Shown here: one piece after another, positions 34,548 through 44,200 of the stretch
Numbering within the stretch: the stretch's first letter is position 1
How the letters are laid out: each line of letters opens with the position of its first letter
NCBI RefSeq assembly: GCF_003674095.1
Contig: NZ_RDBF01000003.1
Span: forward strand, 291,263 to 355,262
Reading direction: 5' to 3'
DNA: 64,000 bases
Source of the DNA: Aeromicrobium phragmitis
GTDB lineage: Bacteria; Actinomycetota; Actinomycetes; Propionibacteriales; Nocardioidaceae
The notes under the pieces: model-generated
Database searches by the model: none
What the model saw: only the letters and a program-made list of their open reading frames with translations
Told to the model about the DNA's origin: nothing
Position numbers and translations under genes: made by a program

Positions 34548-35930
34548 TCACCGTCCCGGGAGCCCGAGTACGGTGGCCGCGTCGAAGCGGACGCCGAGCT
34601 CAGCGAACCGCTCGACGAAACGTGGGCGCAGCCCGGTCGGTCGGGCTTCTCCGCGGAACCGTCCGTGCTGGTCCACGCCCGCGGCGAAGTCGAAGGTGAA
34701 CAGGTCCTGCAGGACGACGGTGTCGTTCTCGACGCCGAGGACCTCGGTGACATGCGTGACGCGCCGGCTCCCATCGCGCAACCGGCTCAAGTGCACGATG
34801 ACGTCCACGGCCGAGGCGGCCTGTTCTCGAATGGCGCGCAACGGAAGTTCCATCCCGGCCATCAGCACGAGCGTCTCGAGCCGCGCCATCGCGTCGCGCG
34901 GCGAGTTGGCGTGCAGCGTGGAGAGCGAACCGTCGTGGCCCGTGTTCATCGCCTGCAGCATGTCGAGCGCCTCGCCCCCGCGGCACTCGCCGACCACGAT
35001 CCGGTCGGGGCGCATGCGCAGCGCGTTGCGCACGAGGTCGCGGATGGTGACCTCACCCGAGCCCTCGATGTTGGGTGGGCGGCTCTCCATTCGCACCACA
35101 TGCGGCTGCTGAAGGTTGAGTTCGACCGCGTCCTCGATCGTCACGATGCGTTCGTCGCGCGCGATGAACCCCGACAAGACGTTGAGCAGCGTGGTCTTGC
35201 CCGATCCCGTACCGCCGCTGACCAGGATGTTGAGCCGGGCCTGCACACACGCGTTCAGCAGCGGTGCGAGGGCGGGCGTGAGGGTGCCGAAGCCGACCAG
35301 GTCGGAGACGGTGAGCGGCCGGCGAGAGAACTTGCGGATGGTGAGCGAGCAGCCGTCGACGGTGAGCGGCGGGATCACGGCGTTGACGCGAGAGCCATCG
35401 GACAAGCGGGCATCGACGAGCGGTGACGACTCGTCGATGCGGCGGCCCACGCGGCCGACGATGCGCTCGATGACCCGGCGGAGATGGTTCTCGGATCCGA
35501 ACCGTGCGGAGGACAACGTGAGCTTCCCGTGGCGCTCGACGTAGACCTGGTCGTACCGGTTGACCATGATCTCGCTGATCGACTCGTCGTCGAGCAGCCG
35601 CTGGAGCGGACCGAGGCCGATCGCATCGTCCTCCACATCGCGCAGGAGTCGCGCGCTCTCCTCGGCCGACAGCAGCGACTGTTGCGCCGCGATGACGTCG
35701 GAGATCTCGTCGCGGACGAGGCGATGCAGCTGTGCCTCGGTCAGCGAGGGGTCGGTGAGCCGCGATCCGAGGCGGGCGAAGAGCTCCTCCGTCGCTTGCT
35801 GTTTGAGCTCACGGAACGCGTCAGCGACCGGCGCGGCCTCGGCGTCGCGGTCGGGGACCGGTGCGTCCTGCCGGTGGGCCTGTTCCTGACGGGTGTCGCG
35901 GAGGGCGTCGAGCCGCTCGCTGATCCTCAT
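34548..35930 (-). CDS. cpaF: CpaF/TadA-type Flp pilus assembly ATPase
   Basis: 460-residue secretion ATPase. N-terminal domain about 1-140 with [22 protein letters not shown], then the RecA-like core: Walker [17 protein letters not shown], Asp box [18 protein letters not shown], Walker [36 protein letters not shown]. Powers extrusion of the pilin. Starts by ATGA overlap with cpaE. Confidence 0.95.
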   Translation of the reverse strand: MRISERLDALRDTRQEQAHRQDAPVPDRDAEAAPVADAFRELKQQATEELFARLGSRLTDPSLTEAQLHRLVRDEISDVIAAQQSLLSAEESARLLRDVEDDAIGLGPLQRLLDDESISEIMVNRYDQVYVERHGKLTLSSARFGSENHLRRVIERIVGRVGRRIDESSPLVDARLSDGSRVNAVIPPLTVDGCSLTIRKFSRRPLTVSDLVGFGTLTPALAPLLNACVQARLNILVSGGTGSGKTTLLNVLSGFIARDERIVTIEDAVELNLQQPHVVRMESRPPNIEGSGEVTIRDLVRNALRMRPDRIVVGECRGGEALDMLQAMNTGHDGSLSTLHANSPRDAMARLETLVLMAGMELPLRAIREQAASAVDVIVHLSRLRDGSRRVTHVTEVLGVENDTVVLQDLFTFDFAAGVDQHGRFRGEARPTGLRPRFVERFAELGVRFDAATVLGLPGR

Positions 35931-37129
35931 GCCACCTCCAGCCGTCGGTGCGATCCCTTGTCGCCCTCGGGGCCGGTTCCGCGGGCGACGCGCTCGGCGA
36001 GGAGCTCGATGCCCTTGACGAACGGGCCGCGCTTCCTGGTCAACACGAGCGGGACACCGCGATTGGTGGCCGCCGGAACGTCCTTCGTCCGTGCGATCAC
36101 GACGTCGACCGGTGCCTGCACGAGCCCCTCGACGTCCTTGATCTTCAAGCCGGTCGTCTTGTCGGCGAGGTTCACGACGGTGTGGCGAACCGGGGGCAGC
36201 AGGTTGAGGTCGGCCAGCAGTTCGAGCTCCTTGCGGACGCTGCGAAGGCACGGGAGGTCGAGCGTCGAGACGACGACGGCTTCGTCGGCGGTCTCCAGCA
36301 CCGACAAGGTCGCCTCGTCCACTCCGGCCGCCGTGTCCACGACGACGTACGTGAACTGCGAGGCCAGCTGCCGCAAGAGCCGCGCCACCTGTTCGCCCGT
36401 GACCTGGTCCGTCGCGGCCGGCGAATCCGCGCCGCAGAGCACGAAGGTGTGGGAGGCCGGATGCAGTGTCAGATGCGTCTTGAGCAGCAGGTTGTCGAGC
36501 TGATCGGTGGCGAAGACGTGCTCGACGGTGTGATGCGGCGCGAGGTCGAGCACCGTGGCGATGTCACCGAACTGCAGGTCCAGGTCGACGAGGACCACGT
36601 CCATCGGGGCCCGGCGGGCCAGGGTGAGGGCGAGGCTAGCCGCGATGCTGGTCTTGCCGACGCCACCCTTCGGCGACACCACGGCGATGATCTGGCTTCC
36701 CCTGTCCTCGGGCGGAGCCGGGTGCGACACACCCAGGAACGGCTCCTCGTCCTCGCGCCGGGCCGCGAGGCGGTCGCGGATCGCGGCCAAGAACGCCGCG
36801 TCGTCGAGGGACGGGGCGACTTCGCGAATGCCGACGCGCATGGCGTCGACGATGATCTCCTTCTCCGTCGGCGCGACGAGCATGAGCTGGATGTCCGGCC
36901 GAGCCGTATGGACTTCGGTGGCCAGCGCCAGGGAGCGTTCGCGCGGGAGGGTCGCGGCGAAGACGATGACCTCGGGCAGCATATGCGGGTTGAGTCCGCG
37001 GAGCAGGCTCGTGTGCGGCGGGATGAGGCCGTCGGCCTCCAGTCCGACACAGCGATGACCGATGGTGCGGCCGATGCGGGCCGCGGTCTCGTCGTCGGCG
37101 CCGACGAGCAGGGCGTACTGGTTGATCAC
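35927..37129 (-). CDS. cpaE: CpaE-like MinD-family ATPase
   Basis: 400 residues. N-terminal receiver-like domain (about 1-110) without an obvious phospho-acceptor site, then a deviant-Walker P-loop domain: [35 protein letters not shown], and [11 protein letters not shown]. Positions the pilus machine, as known for CpaE in Caulobacter. GTG start overlaps the cpaB stop (GTGA). Confidence 0.92.
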   Translation of the reverse strand: MINQYALLVGADDETAARIGRTIGHRCVGLEADGLIPPHTSLLRGLNPHMLPEVIVFAATLPRERSLALATEVHTARPDIQLMLVAPTEKEIIVDAMRVGIREVAPSLDDAAFLAAIRDRLAARREDEEPFLGVSHPAPPEDRGSQIIAVVSPKGGVGKTSIAASLALTLARRAPMDVVLVDLDLQFGDIATVLDLAPHHTVEHVFATDQLDNLLLKTHLTLHPASHTFVLCGADSPAATDQVTGEQVARLLRQLASQFTYVVVDTAAGVDEATLSVLETADEAVVVSTLDLPCLRSVRKELELLADLNLLPPVRHTVVNLADKTTGLKIKDVEGLVQAPVDVVIARTKDVPAATNRGVPLVLTRKRGPFVKGIELLAERVARGTGPEGDKGSHRRLEVA

Positions 37130-37791
37130 GGCGCGATGTCTCCCTCGGTGATCGTGCGTCCCCCCTCGACGTCGGTCGACTCGTTCTGCTTGGTGAGCCA
37201 CACCGTGCCGAACTCCATCGCATGGATGATCTTCTCGGCCTGCTCGGTCGTGACGGCGGCGGTCACCGTGGACGAGCCGCCGTCCGCCGGAGTGATGGAC
37301 AGGACGAGCACGCGGTTGGCGAGGTTCGCGGTGACCTGCCGGCCGTGATAGCTCGCCATGATGCCGATCGTGTCGCCGGCGAGTACCTCGCCGGAGACCG
37401 CGCGATGCGGCTCGAGCGGGAACGCGATCGCCTGGAGCCCCTCGGGCAGCGACGTCCCTCCCTCGACCTGCTCCGTCGACGTGAACTTCTCTGCAGTGAG
37501 CTGGTCGCCGGGCACGAGCGCCGCGCTCGTCACCTGACCGGCGACGTCCTCGAGCGAGGTCAACGCTCCCTCGACGAGCGCCGCGCGGGGGATCTGGTCG
37601 AGTTCGACATGGTCGGCCAACTCGGCCGCCGGCGTCTTCGCCTCGACCGGTGCGGTGAGCCGCAGCACCTCGACGGTCTCGGTGCCCGCGAGGGCGCGCT
37701 CGTCGGCGCCACGGGCGTACGCCACGACGGCGGCGATCCCGAGCACGGCCAGCACGACGGCGACCCCGATCGCTGCGATCTGTCGGTTCAC
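37126..37791 (-). CDS. cpaB: CpaB/RcpC-type pilus assembly protein (SAF domain)
   Basis: 221 residues from a GTG start. N-terminal membrane helix (IAAIGVAVVLAVLGIAAVVAYA), then a SAF domain: TPAAELADHVELDQIPRAAL, GQVTSAALVPGDQLTAEKF and VLAGDTIGIM. RcpC/CpaB proteins act on the outer side of the cell envelope and may contact peptidoglycan or stabilise the pilus. Confidence 0.88.
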   Translation of the reverse strand: MNRQIAAIGVAVVLAVLGIAAVVAYARGADERALAGTETVEVLRLTAPVEAKTPAAELADHVELDQIPRAALVEGALTSLEDVAGQVTSAALVPGDQLTAEKFTSTEQVEGGTSLPEGLQAIAFPLEPHRAVSGEVLAGDTIGIMASYHGRQVTANLANRVLVLSITPADGGSSTVTAAVTTEQAEKIIHAMEFGTVWLTKQNESTDVEGGRTITEGDIAP

Positions 37792-37835
37792 GAAGACGTC
37801 CCTCCCAAGACCGTCGACGTCAGTGGATTGACGTT

Positions 37836-38060
37836 TCAGCTACCAGCGCTGGCGCTCGGGCTGGGATTGGCGTTACCGACCTCGTTGCTGACGGTCCCAA
37901 ACAGATCCGTGAGCTCGTCGCCGAGCAACGTGACGGCTGCGATGATCGCGACGGCGATGAGCGCGACGATGAGCCCGTACTCGACCGCGGTCGCGCCGCG
38001 CTCCCCACGGCGCGCGGTGAGTGATGAGAACCAGGCGTTGAGCGTTGCGTGAACCTGCAT
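37836..38060 (-). CDS. flp: Flp-family type IVb pilin
   Basis: 74-residue prepilin. Short basic leader, processing-site context RRGERGATAVEYGLIVALIAVAIIAA with the Flp motif (G-x-TAxEYxLI) and E+5-type glutamate, then a hydrophobic helix and a short Ser/Pro/Ala tail. Strong ribosome-binding site GGGAGGG before the ATG. First gene of the operon; a leader repeat precedes it. No prepilin peptidase gene is nearby. Confidence 0.92.
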   Translation of the reverse strand: MQVHATLNAWFSSLTARRGERGATAVEYGLIVALIAVAIIAAVTLLGDELTDLFGTVSNEVGNANPSPSASAGS

Positions 38061-38129
38061 GATGACCCTCCCAGATGCAACAGCTGATCACTGATGTGAC
38101 CTGCGTGAATCGATCCTAGAGATCACGAA

Positions 38130-38181
38130 TGGGATGTTTATCCCAAATGGCGGGCCATTTGTGTAGCGACGCGGGCCATTT
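38130..38181 (-). promoter_or_regulatory. Repeats in the tad operon promoter region
   Basis: Three patterns lie 70-120 bases before flp: an inverted repeat TGGGAT-GTTT-ATCCCA (38130-38145), an inverted repeat AAATGG-N4-CCATTT (38145-38160), and a direct repeat GCGGGCCATTT at 38150-38160 and 38171-38181. The 21-base period equals two DNA turns, which suggests side-by-side binding of a dimeric regulator. The 176-base gap has no gene. Confidence 0.5.
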
Positions 38182-38236
38182 TCTGTGGTGCTTCGGGACT
38201 ATCGATCCCGGATGGGCGAGGGCGTGTGCTACACGC

Positions 38237-38845
38237 TCAGGCCCAGAGGGTGTCGCCGAAGACGAAGAAGATCGTCGCGGCGACGGCGATGTACCACAGC
38301 GCGATGATGAGGGCGGACCAGTTGCGCAGAAAGCGGCCGGGCACGTTGCGCGCGGTGACGAGCACGAAGATGGGGATCATGACCGCCCACACGACCATGC
38401 AGTACGGGCAGAGCCGGCCGATGGTGAAGATGCTCTGATACTGCAGCCACGTCACGAAGGCGATGCCGAAGACGGTGCCGGCTTGCAGACCGCCCCACAC
38501 CCAGCCCGGCAACCGCAGGCCGCTGGCGAGCAGCACGCCCAGCGTCGCCACGACGGCGAAACCGGCGATGCCCATGAGCGGGTTGGGGAAGCCGAAGGCC
38601 TCCGCCTGCTCCGAGGCGATCACGCCGCTGCAGCTGACGAACGCGTTGAGGTCGCAGCCGAGCGCGACCTGCTCGCCGGCCGCTTCGGCCTCGAGGAGGT
38701 TGATCTTGTCGATCGTCAGGATCGTGGAGGCGAGTACGCCGATGCCACCGGCGATCGCGAGGAAGAGTCCCAGTCCGCGGTGCTGCTCACCCGGCTCGCC
38801 GTCCGAAACGTCGTCGAGCGCGGCGGCCTCGGCTGCTGTCGTCAT
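38237..38845 (-). CDS. Vitamin K epoxide reductase family protein
   Basis: 202-residue membrane protein with about five helices. Loop cysteines C and C in LGCDLNAFVSCSGVI and the active-site CxxC in RLCPYCMVVW match bacterial VKOR, which reoxidises DsbA-like proteins with quinone to form disulfides in exported proteins. No DsbA fusion here. It may support folding of secreted proteins. Confidence 0.93.
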   Translation of the reverse strand: MTTAAEAAALDDVSDGEPGEQHRGLGLFLAIAGGIGVLASTILTIDKINLLEAEAAGEQVALGCDLNAFVSCSGVIASEQAEAFGFPNPLMGIAGFAVVATLGVLLASGLRLPGWVWGGLQAGTVFGIAFVTWLQYQSIFTIGRLCPYCMVVWAVMIPIFVLVTARNVPGRFLRNWSALIIALWYIAVAATIFFVFGDTLWA

Positions 38846-38979
38846 GGAGTCATCCTAGGTCGCCTACGGTGGTGGTGGGCCAATTCACGTCCGGTTTCGG
38901 ATACTGCGAGTATCTGTTAACGTGACACTGCCGATGTCATATACGGAGAGCAGCGTCGGTGGATCGGAGATCGAGGCAC

Positions 38980-40506
38980 ATGAGCACAGATCACGTGGAC
39001 GTCCTGATCGTCGGGGCGGGGTTGTCGGGCATCGGCGCCGCCTATCGGCTGCAGGAGATGAGCCCGGGTAAGACCTACGCCGTCCTCGAACAGCGCGAGC
39101 AGATGGGTGGCACCTGGGACCTGTTCCGTTACCCCGGGGTGCGCTCGGACTCGGACATGTACACGCTGAGTTACCCCTTCCGGCCGTGGACGAATGAGAA
39201 GGCGATCGCCGACGGCGACGACATCCGCCAGTACATCGTCGACACCGCACGTGAGGCGGGCATCGCCGAGCGCATCCGCTACGGCCGCCGGGTCGAGTCC
39301 GCCTCCTGGGCCAGTGACGATGCGCTCTGGACCGTGACGTCGCGGCTCGGCGACGGATCGACCGAGACGATCACGACGTCCTTCCTGTACCTGTGCAGCG
39401 GCTACTACAGCTACGACGAGGGCTACACGCCGCCGTTCCCCGGCATCGATGACTACGAAGGCCGCGTCGTGCATCCGCAGTTCTGGCCCGAGGACCTCGA
39501 CTACGCGGGCAAGAACGTGGTCATCATCGGTTCGGGCGCCACGGCCATCACCCTGCTGCCGTCGATGGCTCGCGACGCCGCCAAGGTGACGATGCTGCAG
39601 CGTTCGCCCACCTACATCCTGTCCCAGCCCGGGAAGGACCCCGTCGCCAACGTCGCGCGGCGCCTGCTTCCCCAGCAGCTCGTCCACAAGGCCACGCGCC
39701 TGCGGTACGCGGTGATGACCGTCGGCTTCTACGTCTTCTGCCGGACCTTCCCCAGACTCGCTCGCCGTATCCTGTTGGGCCTCGCGCAGCGACAGGCCCC
39801 GGAGCTCGATGCCAAGCATCTGACGCCGTACTACAAGCCGTGGGACCAGCGACTGTGCGTCGTGCCCGGCGGCGACCTGTGGCGCGTCGTTCGCGACGGC
39901 AAGGCGGACATCGTCACCGACCACATCGAGGAGTTCACCCCCAAGGGCATCGCGCTGAAGTCCGGCGAGCACCTCGACGCCGACATCGTGGTGACGGCGA
40001 CCGGGCTGCAGCTCGTCGCCCTCGGACAGATCGACGTTTCGGTCGACGGCCGCAGCATCGACCCGCATGAGCTCTACACCTACAAGGGCCTCATGTTCAG
40101 CGGTCTGCCGAACCTCGCGTGGTGCGTGGGCTACACGAACGCCTCGTGGACGCTGCGTGCGGACCTCACCTGGAAGTACGTCGCTCGCTACCTCAACCAC
40201 CTCGACGAGCACGGTTACGCCTACGGCATGCCCGACCCCGCGGGCGCCAGCGGAGACCCCGCGCCGATCCTGGACCTGGAGTCCAACTACATCAAGCGCG
40301 TCGAGGACCGCCTCCCGTTGCAGGGCTCGCGGCGCCCGTGGACGATCCGGCAGAACTGGTTCCTCGACGCCTGGGACGCCCGCACGACCGACCTGGACGA
40401 GGAGATGATCTGGGTCCGTCGCTCCGAGCTCCCGGGCTCCGGTCAGGTCTGGCAGCGCGAGCACCAGAACGTGACCCGCTCGCGGGTGGGATCGTCACCG
40501 AGCTGA
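38980..40506 (+). CDS. Flavin-containing monooxygenase, Baeyer-Villiger type
   Basis: 508 residues with FAD motif VLIVGAGLSGIGAAY, second Rossmann motif NVVIIGSGATAITLLP, and between them YEGRVVHPQFWPE, the [FY]xGxxxHxxxW fingerprint of Baeyer-Villiger monooxygenases. GGTWDLFRYPGVRSDSDMYTLSY is also typical. Such enzymes insert oxygen into ketones using NADPH and O2; substrate unknown. ATG at 38980 follows GAGG; an upstream GTG at 38959 is possible. Its 3' end overlaps the opposite nei2 gene by 64 bases. Confidence 0.88.
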   Translation: MSTDHVDVLIVGAGLSGIGAAYRLQEMSPGKTYAVLEQREQMGGTWDLFRYPGVRSDSDMYTLSYPFRPWTNEKAIADGDDIRQYIVDTAREAGIAERIRYGRRVESASWASDDALWTVTSRLGDGSTETITTSFLYLCSGYYSYDEGYTPPFPGIDDYEGRVVHPQFWPEDLDYAGKNVVIIGSGATAITLLPSMARDAAKVTMLQRSPTYILSQPGKDPVANVARRLLPQQLVHKATRLRYAVMTVGFYVFCRTFPRLARRILLGLAQRQAPELDAKHLTPYYKPWDQRLCVVPGGDLWRVVRDGKADIVTDHIEEFTPKGIALKSGEHLDADIVVTATGLQLVALGQIDVSVDGRSIDPHELYTYKGLMFSGLPNLAWCVGYTNASWTLRADLTWKYVARYLNHLDEHGYAYGMPDPAGASGDPAPILDLESNYIKRVEDRLPLQGSRRPWTIRQNWFLDAWDARTTDLDEEMIWVRRSELPGSGQVWQREHQNVTRSRVGSSPS

Positions 40507-41237
40507 CCTTGCCCGATGGCGGTACCGCAGCGGTGGCACGGCCGACCGGCGCGGCCGTAGACCCAACGCTGGTCGTCGCCGCCACGACGGACTCGCGATT
40601 CCACGCCGAAGGACCTGTCGACCTGCCGCGCGTTGGCGGACAGTAGGCGCTGACCGAGCCCGATGAGCTCGACCACGTCGGGAACCTCGCCGACCGGACG
40701 CGTGGGGGAGAGCCCGCGGAGGAACAGCAGCTCGTTGACGTACTCGTTGCCGAAACCGGCGACATTGCGCTGGTCCAGCAGCGCGAGGAAGATCGGCCGA
40801 TCGCGATCGCGGCGGACGAGGTCGGCGGCGAGTGCCGCATCGAAGTCGGGTGCGAGCAGGTCCGGCCCGAGGTGCCCGATGACGTCGGCTTCACGCTCGC
40901 GCGGTAGTACCTCCAGGACGCCGAGGGAGAAACCGACGGCCTGCCAATGATCATTCTCGAGCACCGCCCGAGCGCTGTGGCCCGGACGCCGCCAGCGCGG
41001 TCGGGGACGTCGGTACAGGTGCCAGGCGCCTTCCATCTTCAGATGCGAGTGCACCGTGAACGCCTCGGTCCGCATGAGCAGATGCTTGCCGCGGCTGACC
41101 ACCTCCTCGACCCGGTGACCCACGAGGTCGACCGTTGCGTAGCGGGGAACCCGAAAGTCCGTGCGCGTGAGCTCGGTGCCGGCGAACGCCTCGTGCAGAT
41201 GATGGGCGGTACGCCAGACGGTGTCGCCCTCAGGCAT
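40443..41237 (-). CDS. nei2: Endonuclease VIII-type DNA glycosylase (Fpg/Nei family)
   Basis: 264-residue base-excision repair glycosylase/AP lyase. Catalytic P2-E3 (MPEGDTVWRTAHHL), K51 in RGKHLLM, H2TH region NEYVNELLF, and a C-terminal zinc finger CHRCG...FWCSRCQT. Removes oxidised bases. Overlaps the lhr stop by eight bases, forming the actinobacterial lhr-nei2 pair. Confidence 0.93.
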   Translation of the reverse strand: MPEGDTVWRTAHHLHEAFAGTELTRTDFRVPRYATVDLVGHRVEEVVSRGKHLLMRTEAFTVHSHLKMEGAWHLYRRPRPRWRRPGHSARAVLENDHWQAVGFSLGVLEVLPREREADVIGHLGPDLLAPDFDAALAADLVRRDRDRPIFLALLDQRNVAGFGNEYVNELLFLRGLSPTRPVGEVPDVVELIGLGQRLLSANARQVDRSFGVESRVRRGGDDQRWVYGRAGRPCHRCGTAIGQGQLGDDPTRERVTFWCSRCQT

Positions 41238-44200
41238 CGAGCCGCAGACCCTTCAGATGGGCCTCGAAGCCGGCCGCGGCCAGGGCCTTGCCGACCGGCG
41301 TGTCCGCGACGGGTTGCCCGTCGGCGGTGTGGATCGTCAGGCGGCCGAGCCGAAGGGCGCGGGCGGTGCGGACGAAACCCTCGGCGGCGACATCGAGCCG
41401 GGCGGGGTCGTCGCTGAAGGTCAGCAGCGTCTTGCCGCCTCGCTCCAGATACAGCACGAGGTGGCCGTCGTGGAGCACGACGAGCGCACCGGCCTTGCGG
41501 CCGGGACGGTGTCCGCCGGAATTGCGGTCGAGCCAGGGCAGCGCGGCGCCGTAGGGGTTCGCCGGATCGGTGGCGGCGAGGACGACAGGCGGGTCCGAGG
41601 ACGGCGCGTCGTCGTCGCGAACGTGCGCCCGCAACCGATCGATCGCCCCCTTGGCGGCGAACTGCGCCCCGCCGAGGCCGTCGACGAAGTACCCGCGCAG
41701 GGCCGAACCGGAACTCTCCATCTCGCGCAGGACCCGGTACATGGCGGCGAAACCTCCCGGCGGACTCTCGACCGCGACGGCTCCCTTGGTCACGACGCCG
41801 TGGCGGTGCAATGCGAGCTCGGTGCGCACCAGCTGGGCGGCCGTGGAGCCGTCGGGGGCGTCGAGCGCGAACCAGCGTCCGGAAGCGACCGGGGGCAGGA
41901 CGGGCCGGGTGGGCCGTCGGGTACCGCGATGGAGGCGGGCCCTGGGCGGTGTGCGGCGCGTGCGATGAGCGCCGCCGCCACGAATGCGGGCGCGCACCGG
42001 AGCGAACGTGTCGTTGGAGACGTGACCGGACCACACGAGGTCCCAGAGGGCGTCGACGATCTCCTCGGTCTCGCCACCGTTCTCCACCAGATGGAGCAGC
42101 TGACTGAACAGGAACGCTCCCGAGCCCTGCATCGCCTCGAGGAGCGCCGCGGCGGGGGACCCGGGGGCGGGCGGCTCCCCACGGTGCAGGCCGTCGAGGT
42201 CGCCCGGCGTCAACAGGACCCAGCCGTCATTGCCGGCCAGCGTTCCGGCGCCCGTCCAGCTGACCTCGCCGGCCGCGAGAAGCTCGTCGAGCATGGCCGG
42301 CTGGTAGTCCGCCACCCGGGAGGGAAGAATCAGCGACTCCCAGGCGGAGGCAGGTAGGGGCACTCCGGCGAGTTGATCGACCGCGGTGAGGACGGCGTCC
42401 AGACCGCGCTGACGCCCCCCGACGTGTTGCCACTGTGGGAGAAAACGGGCGAACGTCAGCGCGTCGACGGGCTCGACCTGCTGGCGGGCCGCCGCGAGCG
42501 AACGGGCCCGGAGCTTGCGCAGGACGCCCGCGTCGATCCACTCGTCGCGGCCGGCTGCCGAGGGGTGGAACTCGCCGTGGACGACTCGGCGTTGCTCGGC
42601 CAAGCGTGCCAGAGCGGCACCGACGACCGCCGTGCCCAGCCCGTAACGCGAGGCGACGTCGTCGGTCGTGAAGGGCCCGTGGGATCGCGCGTACCGAGCG
42701 ACGAGATCGGTGAGCGGATCGCCGACGCCCTCCAGATGCGCGGCGGCGATGCCCATCGGCAGCGCCGTACCGAGGGCGTCGCGAAGTCGCGCGGCATCCT
42801 CGACCGCCGCCCACCGCACGGTTCCCGCGACGGGGACTTCGATCGCGCGCCGCTGCTCGCGCAGTCCGGACAGCCATCCGGCGACCTCGGTGCGATGCTC
42901 CGGCGCCGTGCGGGCGACGACCTCGTCGGCGTCCAGCGGTCCGATGAGGCGCAGTAGGTCGGCGACGTGCTCGAGCGACCGCGCCGCCCGCTCGGGGGTC
43001 AGCCGCTGGAGTTCGCGCTCGGTCGTCTCGACGACTTCTGGGTCGAGCAGTTCGCGAAGGTCCGTGCGCCCGAGCAGTTCGGCGAGCAGCTCCGGGTCGA
43101 GAGTGAGGGCGGCTGCCCGGCGTTCGGCGAGCGGCAGGTCGCCGTCGTAGAGGAACGCGCCGACGTACCCGAACAGCTGGGTCTGTGCGAACGGCGACGC
43201 GACGTCGGTGGTGACCTCCAGCAGCCCGATCTCGCGTCCGGCGAGGCGCCGGGCGAGATCCTGCAGCGCGGGGAGATCGTAGACGTCCTGCAGCACCTCG
43301 CGTGCCGTCTCGAGCAGGATCGGGAAGGTCGGGAACTGCCGCGCGACGTCGAGCAGTTGGGCCGAGCGTTGGCGCTGCTGCCACAACGGCGCGCGCGAGC
43401 CGGGATTACGGCGGGGGAGAAGGAGCGCGCGCGCCGCGCACTCGCGGAACCGCGAGGAGAACAGGGCCGACCCACCGACCTCGTGGGTGACGATCTCCTC
43501 GAGTTCGTCCGGATCGAAGACGAACAGGTCGGCTCCGGGCGGCTCGTTGTCGGTGTCGGGGATACGGGCGACGATGCCGTCGTCGCCGGCCACGACCGAC
43601 CCGTCGACGCCGTAACGCTCCAGAATCCGAGCACCGACCGCCAGCGCCCAGGGTGCGTGGACCGCGCGTCCGTACGGTGACAGCAGCACGACCCGCCAGT
43701 CGCCCAGCTCGTCGCGGAACCGCTCGAGCACGAGGGTCTGGTCGGTCGGCAGGTGGCCGGTCGCGGCTCGCTGGTCGGCCACCAGGGCGCTGAGGTTGGC
43801 GAGCGCATGGTCGTCGAGGCCGATGTCGGCGGGCGGGGGCGACTGTTCGAGTTCGCGCAGGAACTGTCCGATCGCCCGCCCGAGTTCGTAGGGGCGGCCG
43901 ACCGCGTCGCCGCGCCAGAACGGGAGCCTGGCCGGCATGCCGTAGGCGGGGACGACGATGACCCGGTCGTGGGTGATCTCTTGGATGCGCCAGCTCGTGG
44001 CCCCGAGCGCGATGACGTCGTCGACACGTGACTCGTAGACCATCTCCTCGTCCAGTTCGCCGACCTTGCGCCCGCCGGCCTCGTCCTCGCCGGCCAGGAC
44101 CACGGCGAACATCCCGCGGTCGGGAATCGTGCCGCCGCTGGTGACGGCGAGACGTTGAGAGCCGGGCCGGCCGGTCAGCGTGCCGGCGTCGCGGTCCCAC

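Noticed and set aside
34548..35930. Idea that the CpaF remnant at 7.5 kb was copied from the intact cpaF
   Set aside because: The remnant's N-terminal sequence (DGAGFRPLQRFLDD) differs clearly from the intact gene ([14 protein letters not shown]) and its context, so it derives from a different CpaF subfamily.
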